Assembly (NCBI GenBank): GCA_030378085.1
Contig: JAUCGK010000021.1
Coordinates: forward strand, 1-33,181
Source: Candidatus Parabeggiatoa sp. HSG14
GTDB taxonomy: Bacteria > Pseudomonadota > Gammaproteobacteria > Beggiatoales > Beggiatoaceae
Reading direction: 5' to 3'
Length of the DNA stretch: 33,181 nucleotides
Shown in pieces: positions 18,397 through 25,624 of this stretch. Position 1 is the first letter of the stretch, and each line of letters starts with the position of its first letter. A program made the position numbers and the translations under genes. The notes under the pieces were generated by a model. The model was not told where the DNA came from. It was given only the letters and a program-made list of their open reading frames with translations, and searched no databases.

Positions 18397-18632
18397 TTCC
18401 CCACTTTAATTAGGATGCCTTTTTATTTTCACTTCCCTGAAGTGCTGAAATTAAGTATTATAAGTATTAAGGGAAGATTTTTTTATTTTCCTAAGAATAC
18501 TCTATAAATTTAAATTTTCAGGTATCCCATAAATATTAATGTTTATTTTTAGTTGTGAACTTTAAAAAAATATCTGTGTGTTTATTTTTATATTTTAAAC
18601 TTTATTTTTCCTAACAATTAATAGGTTAATTA

Positions 18633-19208
18633 ATGAACAAAAATATTCGATTCGCTGCTACGTTAAGCAGTCTGGTTTTAGGCATGAGCCTATTGTTCAA
18701 TCATAGTATTGCTGATGAAGCGACTTCTGTAGAAAAAACGCAACCACCACCCGCCACTGCTAAGTCTTCTAAAAAACTTTCCCCAGATGCAGCCCTCCTT
18801 ATAGAAACGGTGGGTAAATACATGGAAGCATGGCACAACAAAGATTTTGAAGCCATGCGCTTTTTTGAAAGCTGGGAAGGTGGAAAAGAATTGGGGAGAG
18901 TGGAATACATCCAATCCTTTGCAGCGAGTTTTAAAGTTCACACTTGGAAAGTGACGAAAATAGGTACGTTAGGTGTCGACAAATATCAATTACTCGTTTT
19001 GATAACCCATAGTGTGCCAGCCGATATTGCAGGGTTAGTGCCAATGGGTAAAACCGTTCGATCCACACTGCTACAGTGGTGGAAAAAGGAGGGAGATAAA
19101 TTTGTACATTTATACAACATTGAGAAGCAAGAACTCATGAAAGCCTTTCCAGAGCCTCCTCCTATGCAGTCGCCTGTTTCACCGCCTAGCCTAAAATCTC
19201 CTCTATAA
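18633..19208 (+). CDS. Periplasmic protein, possible NTF2-like fold, copy 2
   Basis: 191 residues, a tandem paralogue of the gene at 17833. Shared blocks are MNKNIR, the LFNHSIA signal region, WHNKDFE, FESWEGG/FENWEGG, VHTWKVT/IHTWKIT, VRSTL-QWWKK-GDKFVHL and a Pro-rich C-terminal tail (AFPEPPPMQSPVSPPS). Signal peptide cleavage is expected near SIA. The gene ends at a strong terminator, and its last about 90 bases plus the terminator are duplicated just downstream (19262-19397). Function unknown; a periplasmic binding or accessory role for the PKD proteins is conceivable from position only. Confidence 0.7.
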   Translation: MNKNIRFAATLSSLVLGMSLLFNHSIADEATSVEKTQPPPATAKSSKKLSPDAALLIETVGKYMEAWHNKDFEAMRFFESWEGGKELGRVEYIQSFAASFKVHTWKVTKIGTLGVDKYQLLVLITHSVPADIAGLVPMGKTVRSTLLQWWKKEGDKFVHLYNIEKQELMKAFPEPPPMQSPVSPPSLKSPL

Positions 19209-19220
19209 ACCATATATAAA

Positions 19221-19251
19221 AAATCCGATTTTTAAAAAAATCGGATTTCTC
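19221..19251 (+). terminator. Intrinsic terminator after the paralogue pair
   Basis: AAATCCGATTTTT (19221-19233) pairs perfectly with AAAAATCGGATTT (19236-19248), followed by a short T-containing tail. The same hairpin recurs at 19357-19384 and, slightly longer, at 27379-27407. Confidence 0.75.
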
Positions 19252-19261
19252 TGACTGAATA

Positions 19262-19397
19262 ATTGAGAAGCAAGAACTCATGAAAGCCTTTCCAGAGCCT
19301 CCTCCTATGCAGTCGCCTGTTTCACCGCCTAGCCTAAAATTTCCACCATATATAAAAAATCCGATTTTTAAAAAAATCGGATTTCTCTGACTGAATA
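19262..19397 (+). repeat. Partial tandem duplication of gene end plus terminator
   Basis: This 136-base segment repeats 19119-19261 (143 bases) almost exactly. It starts at ATTGAGAAGCAAG and runs through the Pro-rich tail codons and the terminator to CTGACTGAATA; a 7-base deletion removes the region of the stop codon. It cannot be translated usefully and adds a second terminator (19357-19384). Confidence 0.9.
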
Positions 19398-19474
19398 GTA
19401 GTATAAAAACTGGAATTTTTTAGATACATCTTGTATTCCGATTCTTTTATGCTAACAAACGTTAACAATAGTAC

Positions 19475-19612
19475 TCATAAGTGAAGTTCGATAATCCATT
19501 CGATAAGTGAGAAGAAGAATCTTGCAAGGCGATCTTTATGGGCAACCACAATTTCGAGTTTATCACCTTGCATTGCTCGTTCCAATATGGATTTAAGCCC
19601 TTTACGCTTATG
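19475..19612 (-). pseudogene. IS607-type serine recombinase fragment
   Basis: The minus strand encodes KRKGLKSILERAMQGDKLEI then VVAHKDRLARFFFSLIEWII before a TGA at 19475. This is the middle of an IS607-family TnpA resolvase; family members as I know them read KRKGL..LLERAM.G....VVAHKDRLARFGFELIEW. The catalytic N-terminal part and the C-terminus are gone. Upstream the frame stays open briefly through a palindrome (19618-19664) but carries no recognisable recombinase sequence. Confidence 0.75.
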
Positions 19613-19617
19613 GTAAG

Positions 19618-19664
19618 CATAGTAAACTATTAGTTGATATTTATCAATAATATAGTTTACTATG
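19618..19664. repeat. Palindrome CATAGTAAACTAT..ATAGTTTACTATG
   Basis: Arms of about 15 bases around an A+T-rich centre containing TTGATATTTATCAA, itself palindromic. It sits at the broken edge of the IS607-type fragment. Confidence 0.75.
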
Positions 19665-19711
19665 TGTCAACCTTCATTACTTTCCTTACCTTTTTTGTTT
19701 ACACTAAAATA

Positions 19712-19851
19712 ACTGATGTTACGCACTGCACTTCCAAAAGACAGGCCGTGTGTCTCTACTTTCGTTCCAAATTTATTTTGCGATGGGTTACACTCTAGTT
19801 GGCAAAATGAATTTTGCACTCCCGTTTGGAAGCTATCTGCGTAACATCAGT
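19712..19851. repeat. MITE with ACTGATGTTACGCA ends, copy 1
   Basis: 140 bases bounded by perfect 14-base terminal inverted repeats, 19712-19725 and 19838-19851. The interior has GCAAAAT..ATTTTGC-type half-palindromes and no coding capacity. A second copy in the opposite orientation is at 27456-27607, and a lone end is at 25140-25153. Confidence 0.85.
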
Positions 19852-19931
19852 AAAATAAACTATGCAACCTCAATTCTTGGTTAATCATTTTGCTGTCTAC
19901 AATGGAAGCAGATATCTCAAGCTGGTATATA

Positions 19932-20366
19932 TTACCTTTGTTTGAGCGTCACAGATAACTTGTTGAACTCTTCGGTTAAAGGGAAAAAAGTATCCGTGAT
20001 AGGAGATTTCTCCTTGTTAAAAGCTTTGAATATCTTTTTTTGAAGTAAAGAAATTTCGGTCAAATAAAGCTTCTTATCAGACATTTCAATAACAAAAAGC
20101 TTCTTTAATTCATACATAAGTTCCATAACACTATATTGCTTCAACGATTCATTTTCTTTTACAGTGTTTTCAAGAGCTTCATTACAAATTAAAGCGATAA
20201 ATTTAGTCAACAACCTTCCATCAATAGGATCGATTGAGTGGTTCCTTAAGCGTTTGCCATCAAATTCATTCTTCATCGTGTCAAAGATTTTTTCAACGTA
20301 ATCTCTATTTTTTCGATATAATTTCAAAATGGTATCCGGTGTCAATTGAAATCGGCTAGTTAACAT
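19932..20366 (-). pseudogene. DDE transposase C-terminal remnant (IS4/IS1634-like)
   Basis: An open 144-codon stretch reads ILKLYRKNRDYVEKIFDTMK, NEFDGKRLRNHSIDPIDGRL and LTKFIALICNEAL. This is the Y-R-(Q/K)-R-(D)-x-V-E-K-x-F-D-x-(L/M)-K-N block around the catalytic Glu of IS4-superfamily transposases, closest in my memory to the IS1634 group. In frame just upstream, ISEYVKRFGVTI extends the match before a stop near 20420, and the N-terminal catalytic region is missing. The gene is dead. Confidence 0.7.
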
Positions 20367-20799
20367 AATGGTTACACCGAAACGTTTGACATATTCTGAA
20401 ATGATTCTGGTTTTACGAGTAACTCATATTTCTGGGTTCGTCTTTTGATAATAACATGTTGATTATTAAATTAAAAATATCTAAAAGGTGTTTCCAAGTC
20501 GTTAAGCTTGTATAAAAAGGCCAATATACGTATCAATATGAATAAAAACAATGATATTTACTGGTGGTATCATTGAAAAAACATAATAGAAGCCTTTTGT
20601 ACAAATTCTACTAGATTTAAGCCTACAATAAGGCTCAAAGCCAATAATCGTATAGCATTGACGACTTGGAAGCAAAATTTAATCATTTTTACTTGAAAAT
20701 TCAATGTGTTAATAGTAAGAATTGAACCCCAAAACGTGAGAGACGTAGAATTGAAAACGATTTAAACATTATAACGTGGTTTTACCAAAAAGACTATTT
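20367..20799. other. Decayed sequence upstream of transposase remnant
   Basis: A+T-rich with short interrupted frames on the minus strand, e.g. a 38-codon hydrophobic frame near 20580-20690 without a ribosome binding site. I recognise no gene. Confidence 0.4.
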
Positions 20800-20854
20800 G
20801 GGAGGGAGATATCCATAAAAAAAGAGCCACCAGGCATAAACCCAATGGCTCTTT
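20800..20854. repeat. Hairpin repeat AAAGAGCCA..TGGCTCTTT, copy 1
   Basis: A 55-base block starting GGGAGGGAGATATCCATAAA and ending in a 9-bp stem (AAAGAGCCA 20821-20829 with TGGCTCTTT 20846-20854). The same block recurs at 21653-21708 with minor changes. It may be a terminator carried by a former mobile element. Confidence 0.8.
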
Positions 20855-20947
20855 ATGATTGTCTAAACAAACATCTGAGGATTTGCTATCAATTCAGGAT
20901 GAAACCTTTTATTGTTTATTCTGAATAATTCTGATTGATTCAGATAA

Positions 20948-21250
20948 TTGGTGGGTTGAACGTTCCGTTACTTCGTTGCGCTGTCGCGAAGCCCGCCCTA
21001 TGCTCGCTTGCTTTAGATCCCAATTATTGGTAGGGTGGGTAGAACGAAGAGAAACCCACCACTTGGCTCAGATTCCAATTATTGGTAGGGTGGGTAGAAC
21101 GAAGAGAAACCCACCACAACCATGTCACCAATTAAAAAAATGATGACATTGATTTGGAAATGGTGGGTTTCCGCTTCGCTCCTACCCACCCTACGTTCGC
21201 TGATTTTTCTGAACGCCTATAATTAAATGGTGCGTGGGACGCACCCTACG
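20948..21250. repeat. Dispersed GGTGGGT/ACCCACC repeat cluster
   Basis: A 43-base unit (CCAATTATTGGTAGGGTGGG onward) is repeated at 21020-21062 and 21075-21117, and an inverted relative lies at about 21160-21200. A further hairpin, GGTGCGTGGGACGCACC, is near 21228-21245. No gene in the stretch. Confidence 0.75.
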
Positions 21251-21255
21251 TTAGC

Positions 21256-21477
21256 TTAAGCAACTTCTTGCATAGGTCGTATTCTTGGAATAGGGAGGGA
21301 ATGACCTTCATTTTCAAAATGCTGAATGACATCTTCAATTACTTCACAGAGTTCACTATAGAGTTGTATTGGTTCATCCCCGTGAATTCCAGTTATTAAA
21401 TCAGGACATTTCCCGATATATACCTGATCTTCTTCACTCCATTCAACCCATTTATGATATTGATCAACTTTTTTCAT
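21256..21477 (-). CDS. HicB-like small protein
   Basis: 73 residues: YHKWVEWSEEDQVYIGKCPD then LITGIHGDEPIQLYSELCEV. This is the partial RNase-H-like HicB fold, as in HicB antitoxins (strand with V-x-W-S-E-E-D, CPDL turn, helix after GD). The C-terminal DNA-binding part usual in full antitoxins is very short or absent. No HicA toxin is next to it. Its ATG overlaps the stop of a truncated upstream frame by 4 bases (ATGA), so it was once the second gene of a coupled pair. Whether it is still expressed is doubtful because its upstream partner is truncated. Confidence 0.65.
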   Translation of the reverse strand: MKKVDQYHKWVEWSEEDQVYIGKCPDLITGIHGDEPIQLYSELCEVIEDVIQHFENEGHSLPIPRIRPMQEVA

Positions 21478-21557
21478 GATTTTACACTTTCAATCGCTTG
21501 TTTGACTTGCTGTTCTTGATATTGTTTGGCATCTTGACCAAGTTGACCACTGAGAAC
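21474..21557 (-). pseudogene. Truncated upstream partner of the HicB-like gene
   Basis: An open frame on the minus strand ends LSGQLGQDAKQYQEQQVKQA IESVKS at a TGA overlapping the HicB-like ATG. Upstream of about 21557 it runs into a dispersed repeat (GTTCGCTTGCGAAC palindrome at 21570-21583), so the 5' part is lost. The family cannot be told from this piece. Confidence 0.45.
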
Positions 21558-21652
21558 ACGTAGGTTTTCGTTCGCTTGCGAACTCCAACATTCAAAGATG
21601 ATAACTCCAAAATGTTGGACTTACTGAAGTCAGTCCAACCTACGTGTTACAT

Positions 21653-21708
21653 GGGAGGGAGATATCCATAAAAAAAAGAGCCACCAGGCATCAACCCAAT
21701 GGCTCTTT
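21653..21708. repeat. Hairpin repeat AAAGAGCCA..TGGCTCTTT, copy 2
   Basis: Second copy of the block at 20800-20854, same orientation, about 850 bases away. The two copies bracket the repeat cluster and the HicB-like gene. Confidence 0.8.
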
Positions 21709-21780
21709 TTGTCTAAACCGAGAACGTAGGGTGCGTCCTACGCACCATATCAAGGAATACACTTTATATAACTCAAATAA

Positions 21781-22008
21781 TGTCTAAAAGAAGTTGGAAA
21801 AGAATATGAAGGTAAAACTAAGCTTTCCAAAAATTCCCATGAAGTCTATTCATTAGCTTGGGCGGCTTGGATAATAGGAAGAATGGGTGGTTGGAAAGGC
21901 TACCGCAAGGCAGGCCCAGCCGGTCCCATTACAATGAAAAAAGGGCTACAAAAGTTTACGGTTCTCTTTGAAGGTTGGAATCTTCGTGAAGCATTTGATT
22001 CTTCATAA
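21781..22008 (+). pseudogene. IS4-family transposase C-terminal fragment
   Basis: 75 codons open from a stop at about 21778 with no start: KEVGKEYEGKTKLSKN, SLAWAAWIIGRMGGWKGYRK, AGPAGPITMKKGLQKFTVLF and EGWNL, ending TAA. This is the C-terminal end of IS4-family (Tn5-like) transposases, where LAW..WIIARLGGWKGY and GP(I/A)T...GL..F are conserved. The DDE catalytic core is absent. Confidence 0.75.
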
Positions 22009-22077
22009 AATATTAGAAATTCTTCCACGAGAAACATCCATATATGCATAGAATAAGAAACCAGACTAGAATTACGG

Positions 22078-22899
22078 TTATTTATGTGCATAGAGTAGCT
22101 TTATAGCCGGGACGTTTGGCTGATTTCTATTGGCAAAATGATAATTATCAGCTTTGGCAGAGGGAGGGGCATTTTCAACAACAGTAAAGTCACTGTAACG
22201 CACATAATTCTGCGAAAGGTTATAAAAACCAAAATGTCCTGTCTCAAAATGGCCAGTCACATCAAAAATCGTGCGAAGGGTAGTTAGGCTATCGCCTATT
22301 TTAATGATAATACGATCCGTTCTATAGTCCAACTCAAACCAATACTTGGTAAAACGTTGCCAACCTTTATCACTGCCATGATCCGTTGTCAAAACATCAC
22401 AACTGGGAGGATTATGTTGATGTTTCCAAAAACAATTGCCATCCCCACCATCCTGACTCCAAACAGGCAGATTACGAATACGAGTCAAAGTAAAGCCTTC
22501 TTTCCCGTGATCTTTGGGAGAATGTACTCCCTCTTTCCAATCAAAGAGTAAAAAGGTATTCTTTGAATCATCATTTTTTCCTATGATGGGACTCTGATAA
22601 CCAAAAACAAAACCAATGTAATCGTCATCGCCAGTCGTATATACTTCAAGATTACCCCTAACAACCCCATTGATAAAACGATTAGGACTGACATAAGAAG
22701 TAGGGTGTCCATTAATAATTTGTGACACCGATTTTTTATCAAGTGACAAAACCCAATTACCGCTTATAGGTGGTTCTTGTTGTTGCCAGCTACTCAAATC
22801 AGTATAATTTGCCTGTAACACACCCGGAAAAATGCCAGTCGATAAAAATAATCCCACCATCCATCTTAACGAGCGTTGTCGTTGTTTTGGTAAGTTCAT
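22078..22899 (-). CDS. Secreted thrombospondin C-terminal-domain-like protein
   Basis: 273 residues with a signal peptide (RRWM-type basic start, hydrophobic 13-28, cleavage near LQA, residue 30). The mature part resembles the L-lectin-like thrombospondin C-terminal domain. It has a Trp-containing start, DDDYIGFVFGYQ at 91-102 (thrombospondins: DDDYAGFVFGYQ), TFLLFDWKEG (YVVMWKQ in thrombospondins), a Trp-rich middle, HGSDKGWQRFTKYWFELDYR, and HFGFYNLSQNYVRYSDF at the end. Acidic residues of the DDD turn suggest calcium binding. It is probably an exported carbohydrate- or matrix-binding protein; no anchor or sorting signal is visible. The start is supported by GAGGAG 8 bases upstream. It stands alone between remnants and a repeat-rich gap. 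Confidence 0.75.
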   Translation of the reverse strand: MNLPKQRQRSLRWMVGLFLSTGIFPGVLQANYTDLSSWQQQEPPISGNWVLSLDKKSVSQIINGHPTSYVSPNRFINGVVRGNLEVYTTGDDDYIGFVFGYQSPIIGKNDDSKNTFLLFDWKEGVHSPKDHGKEGFTLTRIRNLPVWSQDGGDGNCFWKHQHNPPSCDVLTTDHGSDKGWQRFTKYWFELDYRTDRIIIKIGDSLTTLRTIFDVTGHFETGHFGFYNLSQNYVRYSDFTVVENAPPSAKADNYHFANRNQPNVPAIKLLYAHK

Positions 22900-23538
22900 T
22901 ATTTACTCCTCTTTTTGTTAGAATCAGAATTTACAGAATTTGAGAATTTTCAGAATAATATACTTCAAACGTTCAGATTTTCGGATTATTGAGAATATAC
23001 TAAAAACGCACACCAGACCTGACAGGTTTTCAAAACCTGTCAGGTCTTAAATCCGAAAACTTGAAGGTTCTCTGACAATTTTGATTTAGGTGACAAACTC
23101 AATCCTGTTAATTCTTAAATTCTGTCAATTCTGATTCTGACAATAAAAAAATTATAATTAACCCAAATTCAAAGAAAGACAACTATGGTAATTTAACTCC
23201 CATAACAAAGCTCGTTACATCATGTACTGTTATAATGTGAAATGTTATAGGCCAGTTATCACAATCAATAAAATAATTAATATTTCATTTTTGGTTTTTA
23301 ATTTTTTTGGGATATTCCAAAATTGGGACGTTTATGATATTCGAGGCGGGCATCTATTTGAAGTGCGGTTTTGTTACATTGGGAAATAAAACATGTAACG
23401 ATTTTGTGACATATAAACATTCAGAAAAATAATTTCCAATGATAAACCTGACAGTTTTTGTGAAGTTATTTATTTGCAGCAGATATGGTGGCTTATGCAC
23501 ATTCCTTAATTTTTTTCTTTTTCAAATGATTATATATT
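22900..23538. other. Repeat-rich gap before murE
   Basis: Contains a near-perfect palindrome at 23012-23046 (ACCTGACAGGTTTT with AAAACCTGTCAGGT) and a second, degenerate block at about 23417-23476 (ATTCAGAAAAATAA..CCTGACAG..GAAGTTATTTAT) that is related to 29227-29299. No gene seen. TATAAT at 23231 has no good -35 partner. Confidence 0.6.
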
Positions 23539-25050
23539 ATGCTTTTAAGTGATTTATTAGTACAACCTCTCCCAGCTCTTTATAACTGTTCTTTAACAGG
23601 TTTAACCTTAGATAGCCGTGCTGTACGCCCTGGTGATATTTTTTTAGCATGTCAAGGAACACAAGTACATGGCGAAATCTATATTGAATCAGCCATACAA
23701 AAAGGGGCAGTCGCAATACTTAAAGAAGCACCTATTCACAATATTAAAACATTAACAAATGGCGTGCCTTGTATTAGTATTCCTCATTTATCTCAACAAA
23801 TAGGAGGGCTTGCTGCACGATTTTATGGTTATCCTTCACGTCATAAGAGAATTATTGGTGTAACAGGTACTAATGGAAAAACTTCTGTCACTCACCTCAT
23901 AGCCCAAATATTACAAAAAGAAGCACCTTGTGGTTTATTTGGTACATTAGGTTATGGCATTTACGGCGCATTACAATCAGGACTTCATACCACCCCAGAT
24001 GCTATTCAGTTGCAAACATTATTAGCACAGTTGGGAACGCAAAATGTGTCACAAGTCGTGATGGAGGTTTCATCCCATGCCTTAGTACAAGGAAGAGTCA
24101 ATGGGATAACTTTTGAAACCGCCGTACTCACTAATTTAAGCCGCGATCATCTTGACTATCATCAAACAATGACAGCTTACGGCAATGCAAAACGACAATT
24201 GTTTGCGATGCCTGATTTAAAAACAGCTGTGATTAATTATGATGATGTTTTTGGGCAGGATGTTTTAGCCGATTTACCTTCCTCTATAACACCACTCAGT
24301 TATAGCACTCATGATAAAAAAGCGGATGTTTATGCCCAAATCCACGCTTACGATATTCATGGTTGTAAGCTAGATATTCATACTTCATGGGGAAAAGGAC
24401 AATTACACAGCCCGTTATTTGGACAATTTAATGTTAGTAATGTGTTAGCAGCACTTACCGTCTTGCTCAACATGGGATTCCCTTTGTCCCAACTACTTAC
24501 CCAATTAAATATTATCGAACCTATACCAGGACGTATGGAACGATTTGGACAAGCCAATCAACCCACAGTTATTATTGATTATGCTCATACTCCGGATGCT
24601 TTGGAAAAAACACTATTAGCATTACATGAGCATTTAAAAGAAAAAAAGCCATCAGAAAGTAATCATTCCCACTTTTCAGATATCAACACTCCAACTCCTA
24701 AATTATGGTGTGTATTTGGTTGTGGGGGAGATCGCGATCACGGTAAACGTCAATTGATGGGAGAAATTGCTCAGCGTTATGCTGATAAAGTCATCATCAC
24801 AGACGACAATCCACGCCATGAAACCTCTCAAGCAATTATTGATAATATTCTACAAGGATGTCCATCTCCTACTGCGGTGATATCAAATCGGGAACAAGCC
24901 ATTCATTATGCGCTACAAAATGCCATGATAAATGATATTGTATTAATTGCTGGAAAAGGACATGAAAATTATCAACAAATCGGCGATCAACGTTTACCAT
25001 TTAGTGATAAGGCAGTGGTTTCTTCGTTACTAAATATGCAAAAGGAGTGA
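23539..25050 (+). CDS. murE: UDP-MurNAc-L-Ala-D-Glu:meso-diaminopimelate ligase
   Basis: 503-residue Mur ligase adding the third stem residue in peptidoglycan precursor synthesis, in the cytoplasm. Seen: N-terminal UDP-binding domain (LTLDSRAVRPGDIFLACQG), ATP P-loop GTNGKTS at 110-116, HTTPD, the SSHALVQGRV and NLSRDHLDYH blocks, YGNAKRQLF with the Lys that is carbamylated in the family, GRMERFG, DYAHTPDAL, and DNPR at 423-426, the signature for meso-diaminopimelate rather than lysine. Length is usual (about 495). All key residues are present. The gene is not flanked by murF, mraY or ftsI, so it lies outside the usual dcw order. No clear Shine-Dalgarno is seen before the ATG. Confidence 0.96.
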   Translation: MLLSDLLVQPLPALYNCSLTGLTLDSRAVRPGDIFLACQGTQVHGEIYIESAIQKGAVAILKEAPIHNIKTLTNGVPCISIPHLSQQIGGLAARFYGYPSRHKRIIGVTGTNGKTSVTHLIAQILQKEAPCGLFGTLGYGIYGALQSGLHTTPDAIQLQTLLAQLGTQNVSQVVMEVSSHALVQGRVNGITFETAVLTNLSRDHLDYHQTMTAYGNAKRQLFAMPDLKTAVINYDDVFGQDVLADLPSSITPLSYSTHDKKADVYAQIHAYDIHGCKLDIHTSWGKGQLHSPLFGQFNVSNVLAALTVLLNMGFPLSQLLTQLNIIEPIPGRMERFGQANQPTVIIDYAHTPDALEKTLLALHEHLKEKKPSESNHSHFSDINTPTPKLWCVFGCGGDRDHGKRQLMGEIAQRYADKVIITDDNPRHETSQAIIDNILQGCPSPTAVISNREQAIHYALQNAMINDIVLIAGKGHENYQQIGDQRLPFSDKAVVSSLLNMQKE

Positions 25051-25139
25051 CGCTGGAACGTCACGATAGACATTCCAACGCGGGAGCATTGAAATAAGAG
25101 TGACGTGTGGAGCATTGGGACAAGATTTTATTATGATTT

Positions 25140-25153
25140 ACTGATGTTACGCA
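25140..25153. repeat. Solo end of the ACTGATGTTACGCA MITE
   Basis: Perfect 14-base match to the terminal repeat of the elements at 19712 and 27456, without a partner end within 150 bases. A decayed or partial copy. Confidence 0.7.
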
Positions 25154-25227
25154 CGAAGCTTCACCAAGTTCATCGTCATACACAAATACTTAAGCCATTG
25201 ATTTCATGGTAGGGTGTATAACACTGT

Positions 25228-25329
25228 CATTAAGTTAAGGATTTTAGTTTAGGGTAACCACAAGGGATTACCCCTACAATCATCTATGTTACGTAGGGGC
25301 AATTTTTTATGGTTGCCCTTAACTTAATG
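25228..25329. repeat. Palindromic element with 13-bp perfect ends
   Basis: CATTAAGTTAAGG (25228-25240) is the exact inverse of 25317-25329. Inside, 25251-25277 and 25293-25319 form a second imperfect inverted repeat related to the palindrome at 7101-7163. AGGGTGTATA occurs on both sides (25211-25220 and 25332-25341), a possible target duplication. Confidence 0.75.
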
Positions 25330-25337
25330 TGAGGGTG

Positions 25338-25425
25338 TATAGCGTTTCCCGATTGCGTCAGGTACAAGTCCCCTCATGAGGGGATTTAGGGGAGATTGTA
25401 CTTTATCCAATCGGGAAACGCTATA
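25338..25425. repeat. 88-bp element with 18-bp perfect inverted ends
   Basis: TATAGCGTTTCCCGATTG (25338-25355) is inverted exactly at 25408-25425, with an inner CCCCTCATGAGGGG palindrome near 25370-25383. It overlaps the end of the preceding element. No coding capacity. Confidence 0.85.
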
Positions 25426-25466
25426 TAAACGAACATCAGGAGTAAATAATTCCATGATTATTTACG

Positions 25467-25518
25467 ATGCGAGACGCGAGCATCAATTATTAGAGACGCG
25501 AGCATCGCGTCTCTACAA
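25467..25518. repeat. GAGACGCGAGCATCGCGTCTC palindromes
   Basis: One partial and one complete copy of a dispersed palindrome. Three related copies lie at 29476-29592. The rest of the 25426-25624 gap holds nothing recognisable. Confidence 0.75.
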
Positions 25519-25624
25519 AAAATCTATCGAATTACCACTCTTTTTTTTGAGGATTAGCTTTAAAACATGACAGCAGGATTGTAAACCCTGCCTTCTCCTA
25601 GCAGTGGTGAACGCCGATTTTTAT

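Noticed and set aside
21256-21477. Complete HicAB toxin-antitoxin system
   Set aside because: No HicA-like frame is next to the HicB-like gene; only a truncated Gln-rich partner tail is present.
21900-22091. 63-codon minus-strand frame
   Set aside because: It is antisense to the recognisable IS4-type transposase fragment at 21781-22008.
25376-25570. 64-codon plus-strand frame after murE
   Set aside because: It is made of the 88-bp element and the GAGACGCGAGCATCGCGTCTC palindromes.
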